Shown here piece after piece: positions 13,001-23,981 of a stretch of DNA of 64,000 bases. The notes under the pieces are model-generated. The model did no database searches. It saw nothing but the letters and a program-made list of their open reading frames with translations, and was not told where the DNA came from. The translations under genes and the position numbers were made by a program. Positions within the stretch are counted from its first letter, which is position 1; the number at the start of each line of letters is the position of its first letter. Location: NCBI RefSeq assembly GCF_019578655.1, contig NC_063258.1, positions 24,990,802-25,054,801 of the forward strand. Reading direction: 5' to 3'. The DNA is from Ricinus communis (taxonomy: Eukaryota; Streptophyta; Magnoliopsida; Malpighiales; Euphorbiaceae).

Positions 13001-13368
13001 ATTATTGATAGTTTCTTTAGAATCTCATCAATTCCTATCCTATCTTAAGTTGATTTTAGCAGTGGGCTAGTAGCTTAGACAGCTTCATGGTCGAGTGCCT
13101 GCCTACGTAGTGTAATTCACCTTTCAAACTAATGCAGTTATTCAACTTTCATCAGGTATGTGGCGTCTCCATTACGAACAATTTAGTTGATATCATATTC
13201 CATGTATTTGATGATGATCGGGATGGAAGTTTAAGCTCGGATGAGTTTATAAGTGTTTTGCAAAGAAGAGAAAAGGACAATTTGGTGCCTGGTGATGCAG
13301 GTTTCAAGGGTTTAGTATCTTGCTGTACCAGATGTGCCAAAAATTACTCTTCTGCAAAGCTTCTTTAA
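10045..13368 (+). CDS. MICU: Mitochondrial calcium uptake protein (MICU type), 7 exons
   Basis: Exons 10045-10402, 10550-10617, 11554-11777, 11924-12007, 12287-12500, 12670-12966 and 13156-13368 join in frame over GT-AG introns to give 485 residues, close to plant MICU length. The N terminus (MFSRAPLRKSSHSINRVLS) is basic, rich in Ser and Arg and lacks acids, as in a mitochondrial transit peptide. A short hydrophobic segment follows (VPSSGVVIVGFSYWYS). A basic FFNYEKRIR segment, with YRRRIFF just before it, matches the MICU core entry. Canonical EF-hand loops are DTNNDGLVSFPE (206-217), DLDNNGEIDREE (240-251) and DDDRDGSLSSDE (434-445). A degenerate one (DFRTRGTISAKD, about 326-337) lies between them. 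MICU proteins sense calcium in the intermembrane space and gate the mitochondrial calcium uniporter (MCU). Two EF-hands are split by introns, as expected for an old gene. It appears intact. Confidence 0.93.
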
Positions 13369-13675
13369 ATTATCAGCTGATACATGGTGTGATCCTGTAA
13401 GCATAAGGGTTTTACTGGCTATGATACGTTGGCGCTACAGAAGAATTCCTGGGGCCGAACTTTGGTTTTGTTTGCGTGCTTGAAGGCTAGTTTTCAAAAT
13501 TTCAATCATAGACTGCTATTATTATCGAATTCTTTCACATTCTTTTTGTGCAGAATGGAAGCCAAAGTATCCACGGCCTTACTACATACACCAGAGAACA
13601 AGTCCTCTGCCTTGCTGAATTAAAATTGTACAGTCTGTTTGAGTTAATACATGTACATATCTTTCAATCTCATTG

Positions 13676-13681
13676 AATAAA
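13676..13681 (+). terminator. Polyadenylation signal candidate for MICU
   Basis: AATAAA about 308 bp after the MICU stop codon, in a T-rich 3' flank. Plant near-upstream elements are loose, so this is only the best visible candidate. Confidence 0.45.
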
Positions 13682-13898
13682 GTTTCTTGATAAATTGGCA
13701 TCTGCTGTACTTATATTCTTGGTTTGATATATAGTAGAAAAATGTAATGCAGTTTGATGCAATTCTGAAATGTTTATTGCAATGTGTTGATCAAGATTGA
13801 ATTCTCATAATTGCCACAATGAGTACAAGGAAAGTCATTAGTCATCTTAATATCATCAATTTGGCTGGTGAAGGCAACAAGATTGCATTAGCGTATTC

Positions 13899-14052
13899 CG
13901 CGGTAATAGGGCACATTGATATCAAAATTTTGGCCAATTTTTTTTATTGGTACCAAAATTTAACTTTTTATTTATTAAAACTTTAATTTTTATTATAGGC
14001 GATGATATGCATTGAGAATACGTAGAGGGGGATCTCCATATCAGTATTTCAC
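13899..14052 (+). repeat. Left terminal inverted repeat of the psbD-bearing element
   Basis: It pairs imperfectly with the reverse complement of about 15243-15416. Shared landmarks in order are cgcRgtaa, caaaattttgg, ttggtaccaaaatt, and gaggg...ctccatatcag. Small indels separate the blocks. Confidence 0.55.
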
Positions 14053-14079
14053 TCACCATTCACGTTATATTTAGCTTTA

Positions 14080-14765
14080 GTTAAATTGCCCTGTTAATAT
14101 TAAGATTTTGCCACTTATATTCAAACAATACCAATTCTTCAATTTGTTTCTATTTAATACGACAATCATTATTTCTGTTTCGATTGATGGTATGTGACCA
14201 ATATTTATTGAAAAAAGCAACCCTAAAGATTTGAGATCAAAAGCAGTTAGTGTGACCATTGAATAAGTTTTTTCAGCTTGAGTTGGGTTAAAAGCACGAA
14301 ATGTATTTGCACCATCACTATCTTTAAATAAAGTATTTTCTACATTAGCACCATGAATAGCGCACAGTAGAGCAGCGCCAAATACGCCGACAACTTCCAT
14401 CATATGAAATGGGTTCACGTCCAGTTATGAAACCCTTGAAAAAAGAGGATGAATCGAAATATAGGTGCTGCACTAAAACTATACGCAAAAAACAACAAAA
14501 TTGACCTAGTGGATAAATTAGGAATACATAAACAAAAATAACAATTAGACCAGAGACTGCAATTGCATTATAAGGTCGCAATTGCACAGATCGAGCAAAT
14601 TCAAATTGACATAACATAACACCTATTAGCCCGAAAGCATCGTGGAGAGCAACAAATTCCAAAAACCACCTAATTGACACCAACGGGAGTAAAATCTCCT
14701 TGTGCTGGAGACTCGTCTAAATGCGAATCCCATGAGAATTAAGAACATGCCAATACTCGACAGTC
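14080..14765 (-). pseudogene. psbD: Nuclear fragment of chloroplast psbD (photosystem II D2), decayed
   Basis: Read on the minus strand, two overlapping open frames give clear D2 segments: [20 protein letters not shown], then [13 protein letters not shown] and FLIYPLGQ, then [24 protein letters not shown] and [15 protein letters not shown]. This is the central part of D2, the photosystem II reaction-centre subunit, with the helix IV region and its His-bearing motif. D1 (psbA) lacks [15 protein letters not shown], so psbD is the source. Single-base losses near 14500 and 14420 shift the frame. Similarity fades near 14205 and at about 14765, where an insertion of about 18 bp interrupts it. The rest of psbD is absent. 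It is a nuclear plastid insertion (NUPT), old and non-functional, lying wholly inside the inverted-repeat element. Confidence 0.88.
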
Positions 14766-15242
14766 CATCTAGATTACTAATATATTCGATAGATGAATTT
14801 GAAAAATCAGAAACTCACTTTTCTCCTGATCTTTAAGGCTATTACAAACATGGAAATAATTAGTACTTTTTCTATAAATACTCATCTGAAAGATTAATAA
14901 AAGACTATACTAATATGATCCTCAAACACTATTTCTTAAGCTCCTACTTAAAATGAATCACATTATTATTGCCTTACACTTTTGCTGACATTAATATCCC
15001 TTCAAATTCATGTGATTTTTTGCTGATATAGTAGCCATAAATTCACCTAAGCATGACACTAGTTAACACATCCTTAAAAAATCATCAAAATCTTAATAGG
15101 TACTATCAATTAAAATAGTAATGATGAGTATGGTACTAAAAAAATAAATTAAAAAATCTGTAGCATTTGGATATAAGTAACAAAGTTTTGGTATCTATAA
15201 GGCAATTTACCTTATTTATTAAGCGTGACATGAACTATCTAT

Positions 15243-15416
15243 AAGATGCTGATATGGAGTTTCTCCCTCCGCACTATAAAAAAATTAAATGATTTTCAAT
15301 GAGTACCATCATCAATAACGAAAGCTAAAATTTTGGTACCAAAAGAGAAAGAGAAAATATATTAATACCAATTAAAAGCATAAATCAAAATTTTGGTAGT
15401 AAAGAGGCTATTTACT
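15243..15416 (-). repeat. Right terminal inverted repeat of the psbD-bearing element
   Basis: Inverted partner of 13899-14052. The inner end is at atatggagtttctccctccg and the outer end at ggctatttactgcg. The outermost 20 bp are more similar to the left end than the AT-rich middle is. Confidence 0.55.
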
Positions 15417-15424
15417 GCGTATTC

Positions 15425-15693
15425 TATAAGGTTTTCTTGAACACCATGAACATGTGAAATGACACTCAAAGTTGAGCTGTTTTCACCGTTGACTACAAAG
15501 TCAAGGTCTCCTCCCAACACTGCAAGTTAATTATTAGCTTTCGGATTATCCTAATTCATTGGCACGATAATCAACCAAGAGAGAAAAAATAATTAATATA
15601 TTGACATCCCAAATATTTGCAGACTGTACAACACCACCATATCAACTCAACGCAGGCAAGCACTTGCATTGAATGGTGGTTTTTGTATATCAA
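15425..15693. other. 5' flank of RLP-A
   Basis: Short region between the inverted-repeat element and the broken RLP-A gene. It holds the paired W-boxes described separately. No gene is visible. Confidence 0.4.
15489..15504. promoter_or_regulatory. Inverted pair of W-box motifs upstream of RLP-A
   Basis: TTGACT at 15489-15494 and its reverse complement AGTCAA at 15499-15504 lie about 190 bp before the RLP-A start. TTGAC[C/T] is the WRKY-factor site common in defence-gene promoters. The motif is short and the gene behind it is now broken. Confidence 0.35.
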
Positions 15694-16211
15694 ATGGGGC
15701 TAAACTGTTTATAAATAGTGATGATTTTAGTCTTGTTAGAAGCATGGTGGTGTGATGCTTGTTCATAGCATGACAGAAATGCTTTATTGCAACTCAAAGC
15801 CTCCTTCAATTATCCTAATGGAAGTTCTCTCCCTTCTTGGGGTCAGACACTGATTTCTGTAAATGGAAGAGCGTGGAGTGCAGCGTTGTTACAAGACGAG
15901 TTTCGAAACTCTTCCTTTCGAAGACGAGGGATCCGAGCTTGGGAGATTGGTACCTGAACGCCTCCCTGTTTCTTCCCTTGGAAAAACTTAACCTTCTCGA
16001 GTTGAGGGAAAATCATATAGCTGGTTTTGTTGGGAATGAAGGTCTGCCTCCGCTGAAGCAATCACAGTACTTCCATTTCTTGGTTCTTAACATAACTGTT
16101 TACTGATGCAGGTTTTGAAAGATTTTCTAGACTCAGAAATCTGGAGCTTCTTGATTTAAGTGATAATGCATTCTACAACAGCAGTATACTATCATCTCTA
16201 AGTAGTATTTT
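15694..16211 (+). pseudogene. RLP-A, 5' part: LRR receptor-like protein, broken
   Basis: An ATG at 15694 starts a frame that aligns with the first exon of RLP-B, C and D. It reads a hydrophobic leader (IVMILVLLEA), then CDACS, NALLQLKASFNYPNGSSL, and after a frame change CKWKSVEC and DWYLNASLFLPLEKL. These are the LRR N-terminal cap and the family's WYLNASLF motif. It has TAA at 15712 (codon 7), TAG at 15766 (codon 25) and a one-base frameshift near 15833. The first donor site follows GNEG. The second exon (from about 16113, GFERFSRLRNLELLDLSDN) is cut at 16211 by copia element 1 and resumes at 20731. It was a cell-surface receptor gene and is now dead. Confidence 0.85.
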
Positions 16212-16478
16212 TGTTGAGATATGATGACATAATGTTTGATACAAGTACTGATGTAATAAAATATTTTGTTATTCTTCATATTAGATTAGGTAATATTTTA
16301 ATTAATGTTTGATGTAAAATATGGAGAAGCTTATTTCTAGCTTCCGTCTTGTAGACAAACTTTCTTAAATCATGAAAGTTTAGTTAACAAACCTCTAGCA
16401 TAACTCATGTATAAATATGTTATATCAGCTAATGAAAAGCAAGTCAAAAAAAAAAAAATCTTCTGCTTCATGCCAACA
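16212..16478 (+). repeat. Left LTR of copia element 1
   Basis: 267 bp. Starts TG and ends CA. It contains an A-rich run near 16446-16458 that differs in length from the right LTR. Confidence 0.92.
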
Positions 16479-16480
16479 AA

Positions 16481-16492
16481 TGATATCTGAGC
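16481..16492 (+). promoter_or_regulatory. Primer binding site of copia element 1
   Basis: TGATATCTGAGC, two bases after the left LTR, differs at two positions from the usual plant copia site TGGTATCAGAGC, which pairs with initiator tRNA-Met. Confidence 0.75.
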
Positions 16493-16585
16493 TTTCTTGA
16501 TCTTGCGGGACTGTGTGACTGTCTAAAGATAAATAAAAAAAATCATTCTTTTTTTTCAATTGATTTGCTTCTTTTCTCCTTTTCA

Positions 16586-17366
16586 ATGACGTCTAGCAGC
16601 ACTTCTCTTGCACCTCGTCTTGGACTATGGCAGTATGTGGAAGAGAATAGAGTTATTCTTCTTCTGAGACAGAACCCAACACTACATCAAATAAGGCAGC
16701 ATGAAGAAGAAGTTGTGAAAAACTCCAAAGGCCCTGTCCTACATTCATGCAGCTATTTCAGATTCTATATTCACCAAGATCATAGCTTGTGAATCAATAC
16801 ATGAGGCTTAGGAGAAATTGAAGACAGAATTCCAAGGATCTAATAAGACAAGACAAATGCAAGTTTTTAATTTGATCAAAGAATTTGAGCTATTAAAGAT
16901 GAAAGATATAGAGAAGGTGAATGACTATGTGGATAGAGTCATGAAGATAGTCAATCAGATAAGGTTGTTGGGAGAAGAGTTGGAAAAGAGGAGAATTGTT
17001 GAAAAGGTTATAGTGACTCTTCCAGAAAAATTCGAAGCAAAAATTTCTTCTCTTGAGGATGCTTGGGACATGTCTCAAATAAGTTTGCCAGAGCTAACAG
17101 ATGCTTTATTGGCTGTTGAACAAAGAAAAGCACTCAGGGAAGAAGAAAGTGTAGGAGAAAAAGCACTTGCAGCAATACAAAATATGAGTTCACAAGAAGG
17201 AGGATCAAAGAACCAAACTGTTCACAAGAAGGAAAAGAACAAGAAAATTGGAAGATGGAGAGGCAAAAAGGATAAATATCCTCCTTGTCCCTACTTCAAA
17301 AAATCAAATCACATAGAGAACTATTGTTGGTTCCGGCCTGGTGCTCAATGTAAGATCTGTAAATAA
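16586..17366 (+). pseudogene. gag remnant of copia element 1
   Basis: Starts at the ATG at 16586 (MTSSSTSLAPRL), stops at 16792 and continues in another frame from about 16818. The second piece has the UBN2-type gag region (KVNDYVDRVMKIVNQIRLLG and VEKVIVTLPEKFEAKISSLE), then a basic stretch and a decayed zinc knuckle (CPYFKKSNHIENYCWF). A TAA ends it at 17364. Confidence 0.8.
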
Positions 17367-17465
17367 TTTGGTCATACTGAGAGGGTATGTACCATAAGAA
17401 ATGACCAACATACACAGGTACAACTAGCTCAAACAACAGAAAATGGTGATTATTAAGAGGAGAAG

Positions 17466-20400
17466 TTGTTTGCTGCCACTAAAGTTGAAGAATGTGGTGT
17501 TTCAGTCGAAAGTGCTGATGTATGGTTAGTTGATAGCGGATGCACGAACCACATGACAACAAGCTTAAAAAGCTTTGAAGATCTTGATATGAATTATTCC
17601 TCAAAAGTCAGAATTGGAGATGGAAGACTTGTTGATGTTAAAGGCAAGGGAGCAGTCCGTGTGCAAACTATCTCAGGTACAAAAATTCTTACTGATGTTC
17701 TCTTTGTGCCTGAGATAAATCAAAATTTATTATCAGTTGGTCAGTTATTGGAAAATAATTATATGCTGGTGTTTAAGAATAGAACTTGTGAAGTCAGTAA
17801 TCCCAATGGCATGAGAATGTTCTCAGTTAAAATGAACAAAAGAAGTTTTCCATTGACTTGGAAAACAATTGAGTTTGAATCTTGTCTCAGTCTTAAAGAA
17901 GAAACGTTACTGTGGCACAAAAGATTTGGTCATGCAAATCTTAAAACACTTGAATTAATTTACAAAAGGAATTTAGTTTCTGGAATGCCACAAGTGATTG
18001 AAAACACCAATGTATGTGACACATGTCAGCTTGAAAAACTCAGCCAATTGCCATTTCCTGCCGGTCAAGCATGGAGAGCTTCTACAAAGCTTGGATTGAT
18101 TCACACAGATGTGTATTGACCAATGAGCACTCCTTCCTACAATGGAAGCAAGTACTTTCTATTGTTTATTGATGATTATACCAGATATTGTTGGGTATAT
18201 TTTCTCAAATAAAAGTCAGAAGTCTTTGAGATGTTCAAGAAATTCAAAGCCTCTGTTGAAAAATAATCTAGTTTTTCAATCAAAGCTCTGAGATCTGATA
18301 ATGGAGCTGAATATATGTCTAGCCAGTTCAAAGAATATTTGAAAGAGGTTGGCATTCATCATCAACTAACTATCACTTACACACCTCAACAAAATGGTGT
18401 GAGTGAAAGAAAGAACAAATCAGTGATGAACATGGCAAGGTGTCTTTTGTTTGAAAATCTGCCAAAAATCTTATGGGCTGAAGTAGTAAACACTGCTGTG
18501 TACTTACAGAACAGATTGTCAATGAAGGCTGTGACTGGAAAGACACCATTTGAAGCATGGTTTGGAGTCAAACCCACAGTCAAGCACCTTAAAGTCTTTG
18601 GTAGTGTTTGCTACTCCCTTATTCCTGAAGCAAAAAGAGGAAAGTTTGATCAAAGAGCAGAGAAATGAGTATTTGTGGGTTACAATATTGAATCTAAAAG
18701 CTATTGAATTTTAAATCTCATTTTTCAGCAAGTATATACCAGCATAAGCATAAAGGTTGATGAAGAAAGTGAGTGGGACTGGAACAAAATGGAGTCTTCT
18801 ACTCTTAAACAACCTGTCAGTTATGATCAGCATCAACAGTTTCCAACAACTAATCATAATGACTCTAAAAATGAAAATGAGTATGTTGTTAGAGACATAA
18901 GAACCTTAGAAGACATATATAATCGATGCAATATTGCATGCTTGGAGCCCACAATGCCAGAAGAAGCTTTGAAAATTCCCGAGTGGAGAGCAGTCATGGA
19001 GGAAGAGTTAAATATGATCATAAGAAATAAAACATGGGTTTTAGTTCCTCGACCGGTCAATAAACAAGTAATTAGAACAAAGTGGGTTTTCAAATTGAAA
19101 CTAAATCCAGATAGCTCCATCAACAAGTACAAAGCAAGACTTGTTGTAAAAGGGTATGCTCAACAATAAGGAATAGACTTCATCGAAACCTTTGCACCAG
19201 TAGCAAGGTTTGATACGATAAGATTAATCCTTGCATTAGCAGCATGCAATGGATGCCAAGTATTTCAGCTTGATGTGAAGTCTACCTTTCTTAATGGTTT
19301 ATTGGAAGAGCAAGTCTTTATTGAGCAACTTGATGGTTTTAATGATGGAAGTAATCGAGTTTGCTTGCTAAAAAGGCTCTTTATAGCCTGAAACAGGCGC
19401 CAAGAGCTTGGTATGCTAGAATCAATAACTATTTGTTGAATGCAGGTTTTAAGAGAAGCTTGAATGAACCGACTCTTTATGTTAAAGATTAACAGTATGA
19501 AGTCATCATTGTCTCTATTTATGTAGATGATATTTTGGTGACTGGCAGCAATTTGAAATCAATTGAAGAATTCAAGCTAAAAACAGTGTTTGAAATGAAT
19601 GATCTGGGAAAGATGTATCACTTTCTTGGAATAGAGATTATTCAGAGTGAAGAAGGTTTATTTATGTCTCAAAATAAATATGCTCGGGAACTTCTCAACA
19701 AATTTGAACTCAACAAAGCCAAATCAGTGAGCACACCTGCAGTCCATGGTGAGAAGTTGAAGAAAATTGATAATTCTCAATCTGTCGATGTTTCAGCCTA
19801 TAGATGTATGGTTGGTTCGTTGCTTTATCTGTCAAATTCCAAACCTGATATCATGTTCGCCACCAGCTTATTGTCAAGATTCATGAATGAACCTTCAGAA
19901 ATTCATCTTATTGCAGCAAAAAGGGTGCTGAGATATATTCATGGAACCAGTGATTTTGGTTTGTTTTATAGAAGAGCAAGTTCAACAAAATTATTAGGAT
20001 TTACAAACAGTGATTGGGCTGGAACTGATGAAGACATGAAAAGTACATCAGGGTACTGCTTCTCACTTGGTTCTGCTGTTATTTGTTGGGGAACAAAGAA
20101 GTAAGCTTGATTACACGATCAAGCGGAATACATTCGCATACTGCTGTTAACCAAACTATTTGATTAAGAAAAAGTTTGTCTCATTTGGAATTTCAGCAAG
20201 AAAAACCAACAGAAATCCTTTGTGATAACAAGTCAGCTGTGGCTATGGTGAAAATTCCAGTATTTCACGGCAAGACAAAGCACATCAAGATAAAATTCCA
20301 TGCCGTTGGAGAAGCTGAAGAAGAAAAGGAAGTTCTGATCAAGCATTGCTTTGCTGAAGACCAAGTTGCTGATATCTTTACAAAGGCATTGCAGAAACAG

Positions 20401-20466
20401 AGATTTGAATTTCTTAAATCATGTCTTGGTGTGTGCAGCATTACTTGCATCGAGGAGGAGTGTTGA
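17466..20466 (+). pseudogene. pol remnant of copia element 1 (PR-INT-RT-RNase H)
   Basis: The protease active site is DSGCTNHM near 17535. A GAG-pre-integrase zinc-binding block (HKRFGH...CDTC) lies at about 17910-18040. Integrase core pieces surround LRSDNGAEYM near 18285-18320, with stops near 18117, 18210 and 18264. Reverse transcriptase starts near 18970 (WRAVMEEEL) and includes KWVFKLK, KYKARLVVKGYAQQ (then a stop at 19167) and, after a frameshift near 19375, YVDDILVTG. RNase H includes SDWAGTDEDMKSTSGYCF and CDNKSAVAM. The reading frame is broken in at least six places. Confidence 0.88.
20452..20460 (+). promoter_or_regulatory. Polypurine tract of copia element 1
   Basis: A purine-rich run (gaggaggag) directly before the right LTR, the expected place for plus-strand priming. 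Confidence 0.65.
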
Positions 20467-20730
20467 GATATGATGACATATTATTTGATGCAAGTACTGA
20501 TGTAATAAAATATTTTGTAATCCTCCATATCAGATTAGGTAATATTTTAATTAATGTTTGATATAAAATATGGAGGAGCTTATTTCTAGCTTCTGTTTTG
20601 TAGACAAACTTCCTTAAATCATGAAAGTTTGGTTAACAAACCTCTAGCATAACTCATGTATAAATATGTTATATCAGCTAATGAAAAGCAAGGCAAAAAA
20701 AAAAAAAAAATCTTCTGCTCCATGCCAAGA
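20461..20730 (+). repeat. Right LTR of copia element 1
   Basis: 270 bp, matching 16212-16478 with about 16 substitutions and a two-base difference in an A-run. The final CA has become GA. Confidence 0.92.
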
Positions 20731-23700
20731 ATTTCATCTTTAAAATCATTGTATCTGTACAACGTCGGATTGAAAGGAATGATTAATATTAATGGTGAGC
20801 TTGATATGTTATCATCCTCTTCTCCTCTCCTCTTCTTTCTAGTATTATTGACTGGCATCTTATAACGAACAGAACTAAATAATCTAGCAAGCTTAAGAGA
20901 GTTGGATATAGGAGGCAGTGAAATTGAAGGCTTCGAATTCTTACAGGGTACGAAAATCCTAAAAGATTCTCAAGTCTCTTTAACTTTTTGGATCATATGG
21001 TTAAGACACTATTGGTCTTCTCTTCTCTCTGGATGCAGATGTTACAGCTTTGAGCAACTTGAGTGTTGTTGTGTTGGATGATATCGCAACCAATGGAAGC
21101 AGCATTTCCCATTGACAGCATTCCCATCTGTCAAGATCTTCACTCTAAGAGGGAATAATATTCAAGCAAAAACATTCACTCAAGGTACAAATTGTAGGAA
21201 TCATGTGTATACTGAAATGTTTATTCTTAGTTCTACTTTCTTGTTGATGCTAAGGATGGGCCAGCCTAGCTAGGATGTCTGGGTGCACTTCTTATCTCTA
21301 TTCTGCACCTTTACATATAAGAAAAAGCATATATATTCTCATACAAATTTGGTGCATCTTTCCAATAGAGTTGCATAACTTGATCAATCTGGAAGAATTG
21401 TTCCTGGATTATTCCTCTCTTGACGAAGAGTCTTTCCAAAGCCTGGGATCACTGCCTTCTCTTAAAATTTTATTTATGATCAATGGTACTGTTCCTACTA
21501 CTAAAGGTATTACAATCTTTCAATTCTATAATTATCATTTTTCTTGTCTCCTCTATTCACATTTCTTGACATCCATATTCTCATATTATCCGACTTATGG
21601 AATTGCCTTACTTCAATATAACTGTACTTCCATGTTAACCTGGATCTATTTTTGTTTTTGAAGGCTTTTCTGGTTTTAGCAATTTGGAATCTTTGGAGTT
21701 GAGTTTCTCTACTGTGAACAGTAGCTTCCTGCAAAATATCAGATGGATGACCTCCCTTAAGAAACTATACATGAGCAGCTGTAAACTCAGTAGTACCTTA
21801 CCTACATCTCAAGGTATGTACAAGAATGATGGTTTCTTGTCTCTAAATAATTTCTTTTTCATTAAAGCTCTATGAAAAAAGAAAAACCATATTTCAGGCC
21901 TGTGCCAGCTAATTCATCTTCAAGAGCTAGATATCAGCTTTAATGATCTTAGTGGCACATTGCCCTGGTGTTTGGCAAATTTGACATCCCTTCAGAAACT
22001 AAACCTTGTACCAAATCACTTAACTGTAAACATCTCCTCATCTCCCCTTAGAAATCTCATATCCATTCATGAACTCTTCCTTTCGAGCAATAATTTCCAC
22101 ATCCCAATATCACTTGCACCATTTTTCAATCATTCAAAACTCAAGGACCTGGATGTGTAGAACAGTGAAGTGTATGCTGCAGAGGAGGAGCATAACTTGA
22201 TCCCAAAGTTCCAATTACAGTCTCTTCTTCTTTCTGGTCAGGGTTACGGTGGAGCATTTCCTAAATTCCTTTACCATCAACATGACCTAAAAGTTTTTGT
22301 GCTCTTCAACATTCAAATTTGGGGGACTTTTCCTTATTGGTTATTAGAGAATAACACAAATTTAATAAACCTTTATCTAGTCAATGATACCCTTTCAGGA
22401 CCTATTCAATTGCCAATTCATCCTCATATGAACTTGTCATACTTAGATATCTCAAATAATGGCTTCCATGGCTATATTCCACAGGAAATTGCTGTGTTGC
22501 CAAAGTTAACATCATTAAACATGTCTGGAAATGGTTTCAGCGATAGCATTCCATCTTTATTCGGAAACATGAGCGGGCTGCAAGTTTTGGACTTATCAAA
22601 TAATCGGTTGTCTGGGGGAATACCTGAGCATATGACAATGGGCTGTTTCTCATTAAATTTTCTTCTATTGTCAAACAATAAGTTGCAGGGTCCAATATTT
22701 TTGGGGTATTTTAACTTAACAAACTTGTGGTGGCTCTCATTGGATGGCAATCAATTCAATGGAAGTATACCAGATAGTTTATCCAGTTGCTCCTCTTTGA
22801 CAAGGTTTTATGCCAATAAGAATCATCTTTGGGGAAAGATCCCAGGTTGAATGGGAAATATGTCTTCTCTTGAAGTTTTGGACCTTTCACAGAATATTAT
22901 ATCCGAGAGTTTACCTTATGAGTTTGGCCCTTTGCAAATGGAACAAGTTTATTTGTCAAGAAACAAATTGCAAGGATCATTGAAAGATGCATTCCGTGAC
23001 TGCTCTAAGTTGATGACCTTAGACCTTAGTCACAACTATTTCACTGGTAATGTTCCAGGATGGATCGATAGGTTTCCTCAATTGAGCTATCTTCTTTTGA
23101 GTCATAATAAACTTGAAGGTGAAATCCTAGTTCAATTGTGTAAGTTGAATCAGTTAAGCTTGGTTGATCTTTCTTACAATAATCTTTCTGGTCATATTCT
23201 ACCTTGCCTAAAATTTAATAGCGAGTGGAATAGGCAACAGGAAACCATCTCAGCTCCATCTCCTGATCCTATACAGCAACCAATAGAGTTTACAATAAAG
23301 AGTAATTCATACTCTTACCAAGAAAGCATTCTCACTTATCTCTCTGGACTCGACCTCTCTTGCAACAATTTGACAGGAGAGATTCCTGCTGAAATTGGAT
23401 ATCTAAACAAGATTCAGGTACTGAATTTGTCTCACAACAGTTTGACAGAACAAATGCACCAACATTTTCAAACTTGAGACAAATTGAGAGTTTGGATCTT
23501 TCCTTCAACAACTTGGATGGGAACATCCCCCCTAGCTTGTTGAATTATATGCTCTTGCTGCATTCAGCGTGGCACACAATAATTTATCCGGCAAGACTCC
23601 TGAAAGGGTCGCACAATTTGCCACATTCGATAAGAGTAGCTACGAGGGAAACCCTTTTCTCTGTGGAATTCCATTGTAAAAAAGTTGCATGACTGTAGTA

Positions 23701-23928
23701 TCATCATCACCACTGCCAGAAGCTTCAAATGATGATAACGATGAAAGTGACAGCTACATTGACATGGGTGTATTCTATGTGAGTTTTGTAGTTTCTTACT
23801 GCATGGTTTTGTTGGCAATAGTTGCAATTCTATACATAAACCCAAATTGGCGACGAGCTTGGTTCTACTTTATAGAGGTTTTTATTTTGGAAAATTTTCT
23901 TATGCTCGCTAAGTTTAGAGCTTCATAG
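20731..23928 (+). pseudogene. RLP-A, 3' part: LRR receptor-like protein, broken
   Basis: Continues RLP-A directly after copia element 1 (SSLKSLYLYNVGLKG). It has a series of small phase-1 exons, each one or two LRRs: about 20878-20947, 21040-21185, 21370-21508, 21664-21812, then a long last exon from 21899. The last exon aligns along its length with the last exon of RLP-B: LRRs, an island region (about 23220-23320), LRRs such as GLDLSCNNLTGEIP, a C-terminal cap, an acidic stretch (NDDNDESDSYID), a membrane helix (YVSFVVSYCMVLLAIVAILY) and NPNWRRAWF. Lesions are a frameshift near 21107, TAG at 22158, TGA at 22848, frameshifts near 23450 and 23555, and TAA near 23677. It cannot make a full receptor. 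Confidence 0.9.
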
Positions 23929-23981
23929 AGTTGTGCTTTCAGAATGAGTAGTCTATATGTTAAAATCCTGAAGATCTTCCT

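Larger units (their letters stand above)
13899..15416. mobile_element. Terminal-inverted-repeat element containing plastid psbD DNA
   Basis: The two ends are degenerate inverted copies. The left end starts cgcggtaatag and the right end, reverse-complemented, starts cgcagtaaatag. Both continue through accaaaattttg-like blocks and share ttggtaccaaaatt and ctccatatcag, so similarity runs for about 150 bp. GCGTATTC occurs on the outer edge of both ends (13891-13898 and 15417-15424) and could be an 8-bp target duplication. If the terminal CGC belongs to the element on both sides, the duplication is only TATTC. Long ends suggest a Mutator-like element, and 8 bp would suit hAT; I cannot decide. There is no transposase, so it would be non-autonomous. 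The centre holds a psbD fragment of chloroplast origin. Confidence 0.6.
16212..20730 (+). mobile_element. Copia element 1 (Ty1/copia LTR retrotransposon), inserted in RLP-A
   Basis: The LTRs are 16212-16478 and 20461-20730. They differ at about 16 sites by my hand count (about 6%), so the insertion is moderately old. Both begin tgttgagatatgatgacata and end tgccaaca (left) or tgccaaga (right). The flanking target duplication is atttt (16207-16211) against atttc (20731-20735), 4 of 5 matching. A primer binding site follows the left LTR and a purine tract precedes the right LTR. The internal order gag, protease, integrase, RT, RNase H is the copia order. Many in-frame stops and at least one frameshift make it non-autonomous now. 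Confidence 0.93.

Noticed and set aside
14080..14683. psbA (D1) as the source of the plastid fragment
   Set aside because: The kept motifs [12 protein letters not shown] and [15 protein letters not shown] are specific to D2 (psbD); D1 has different residues there.
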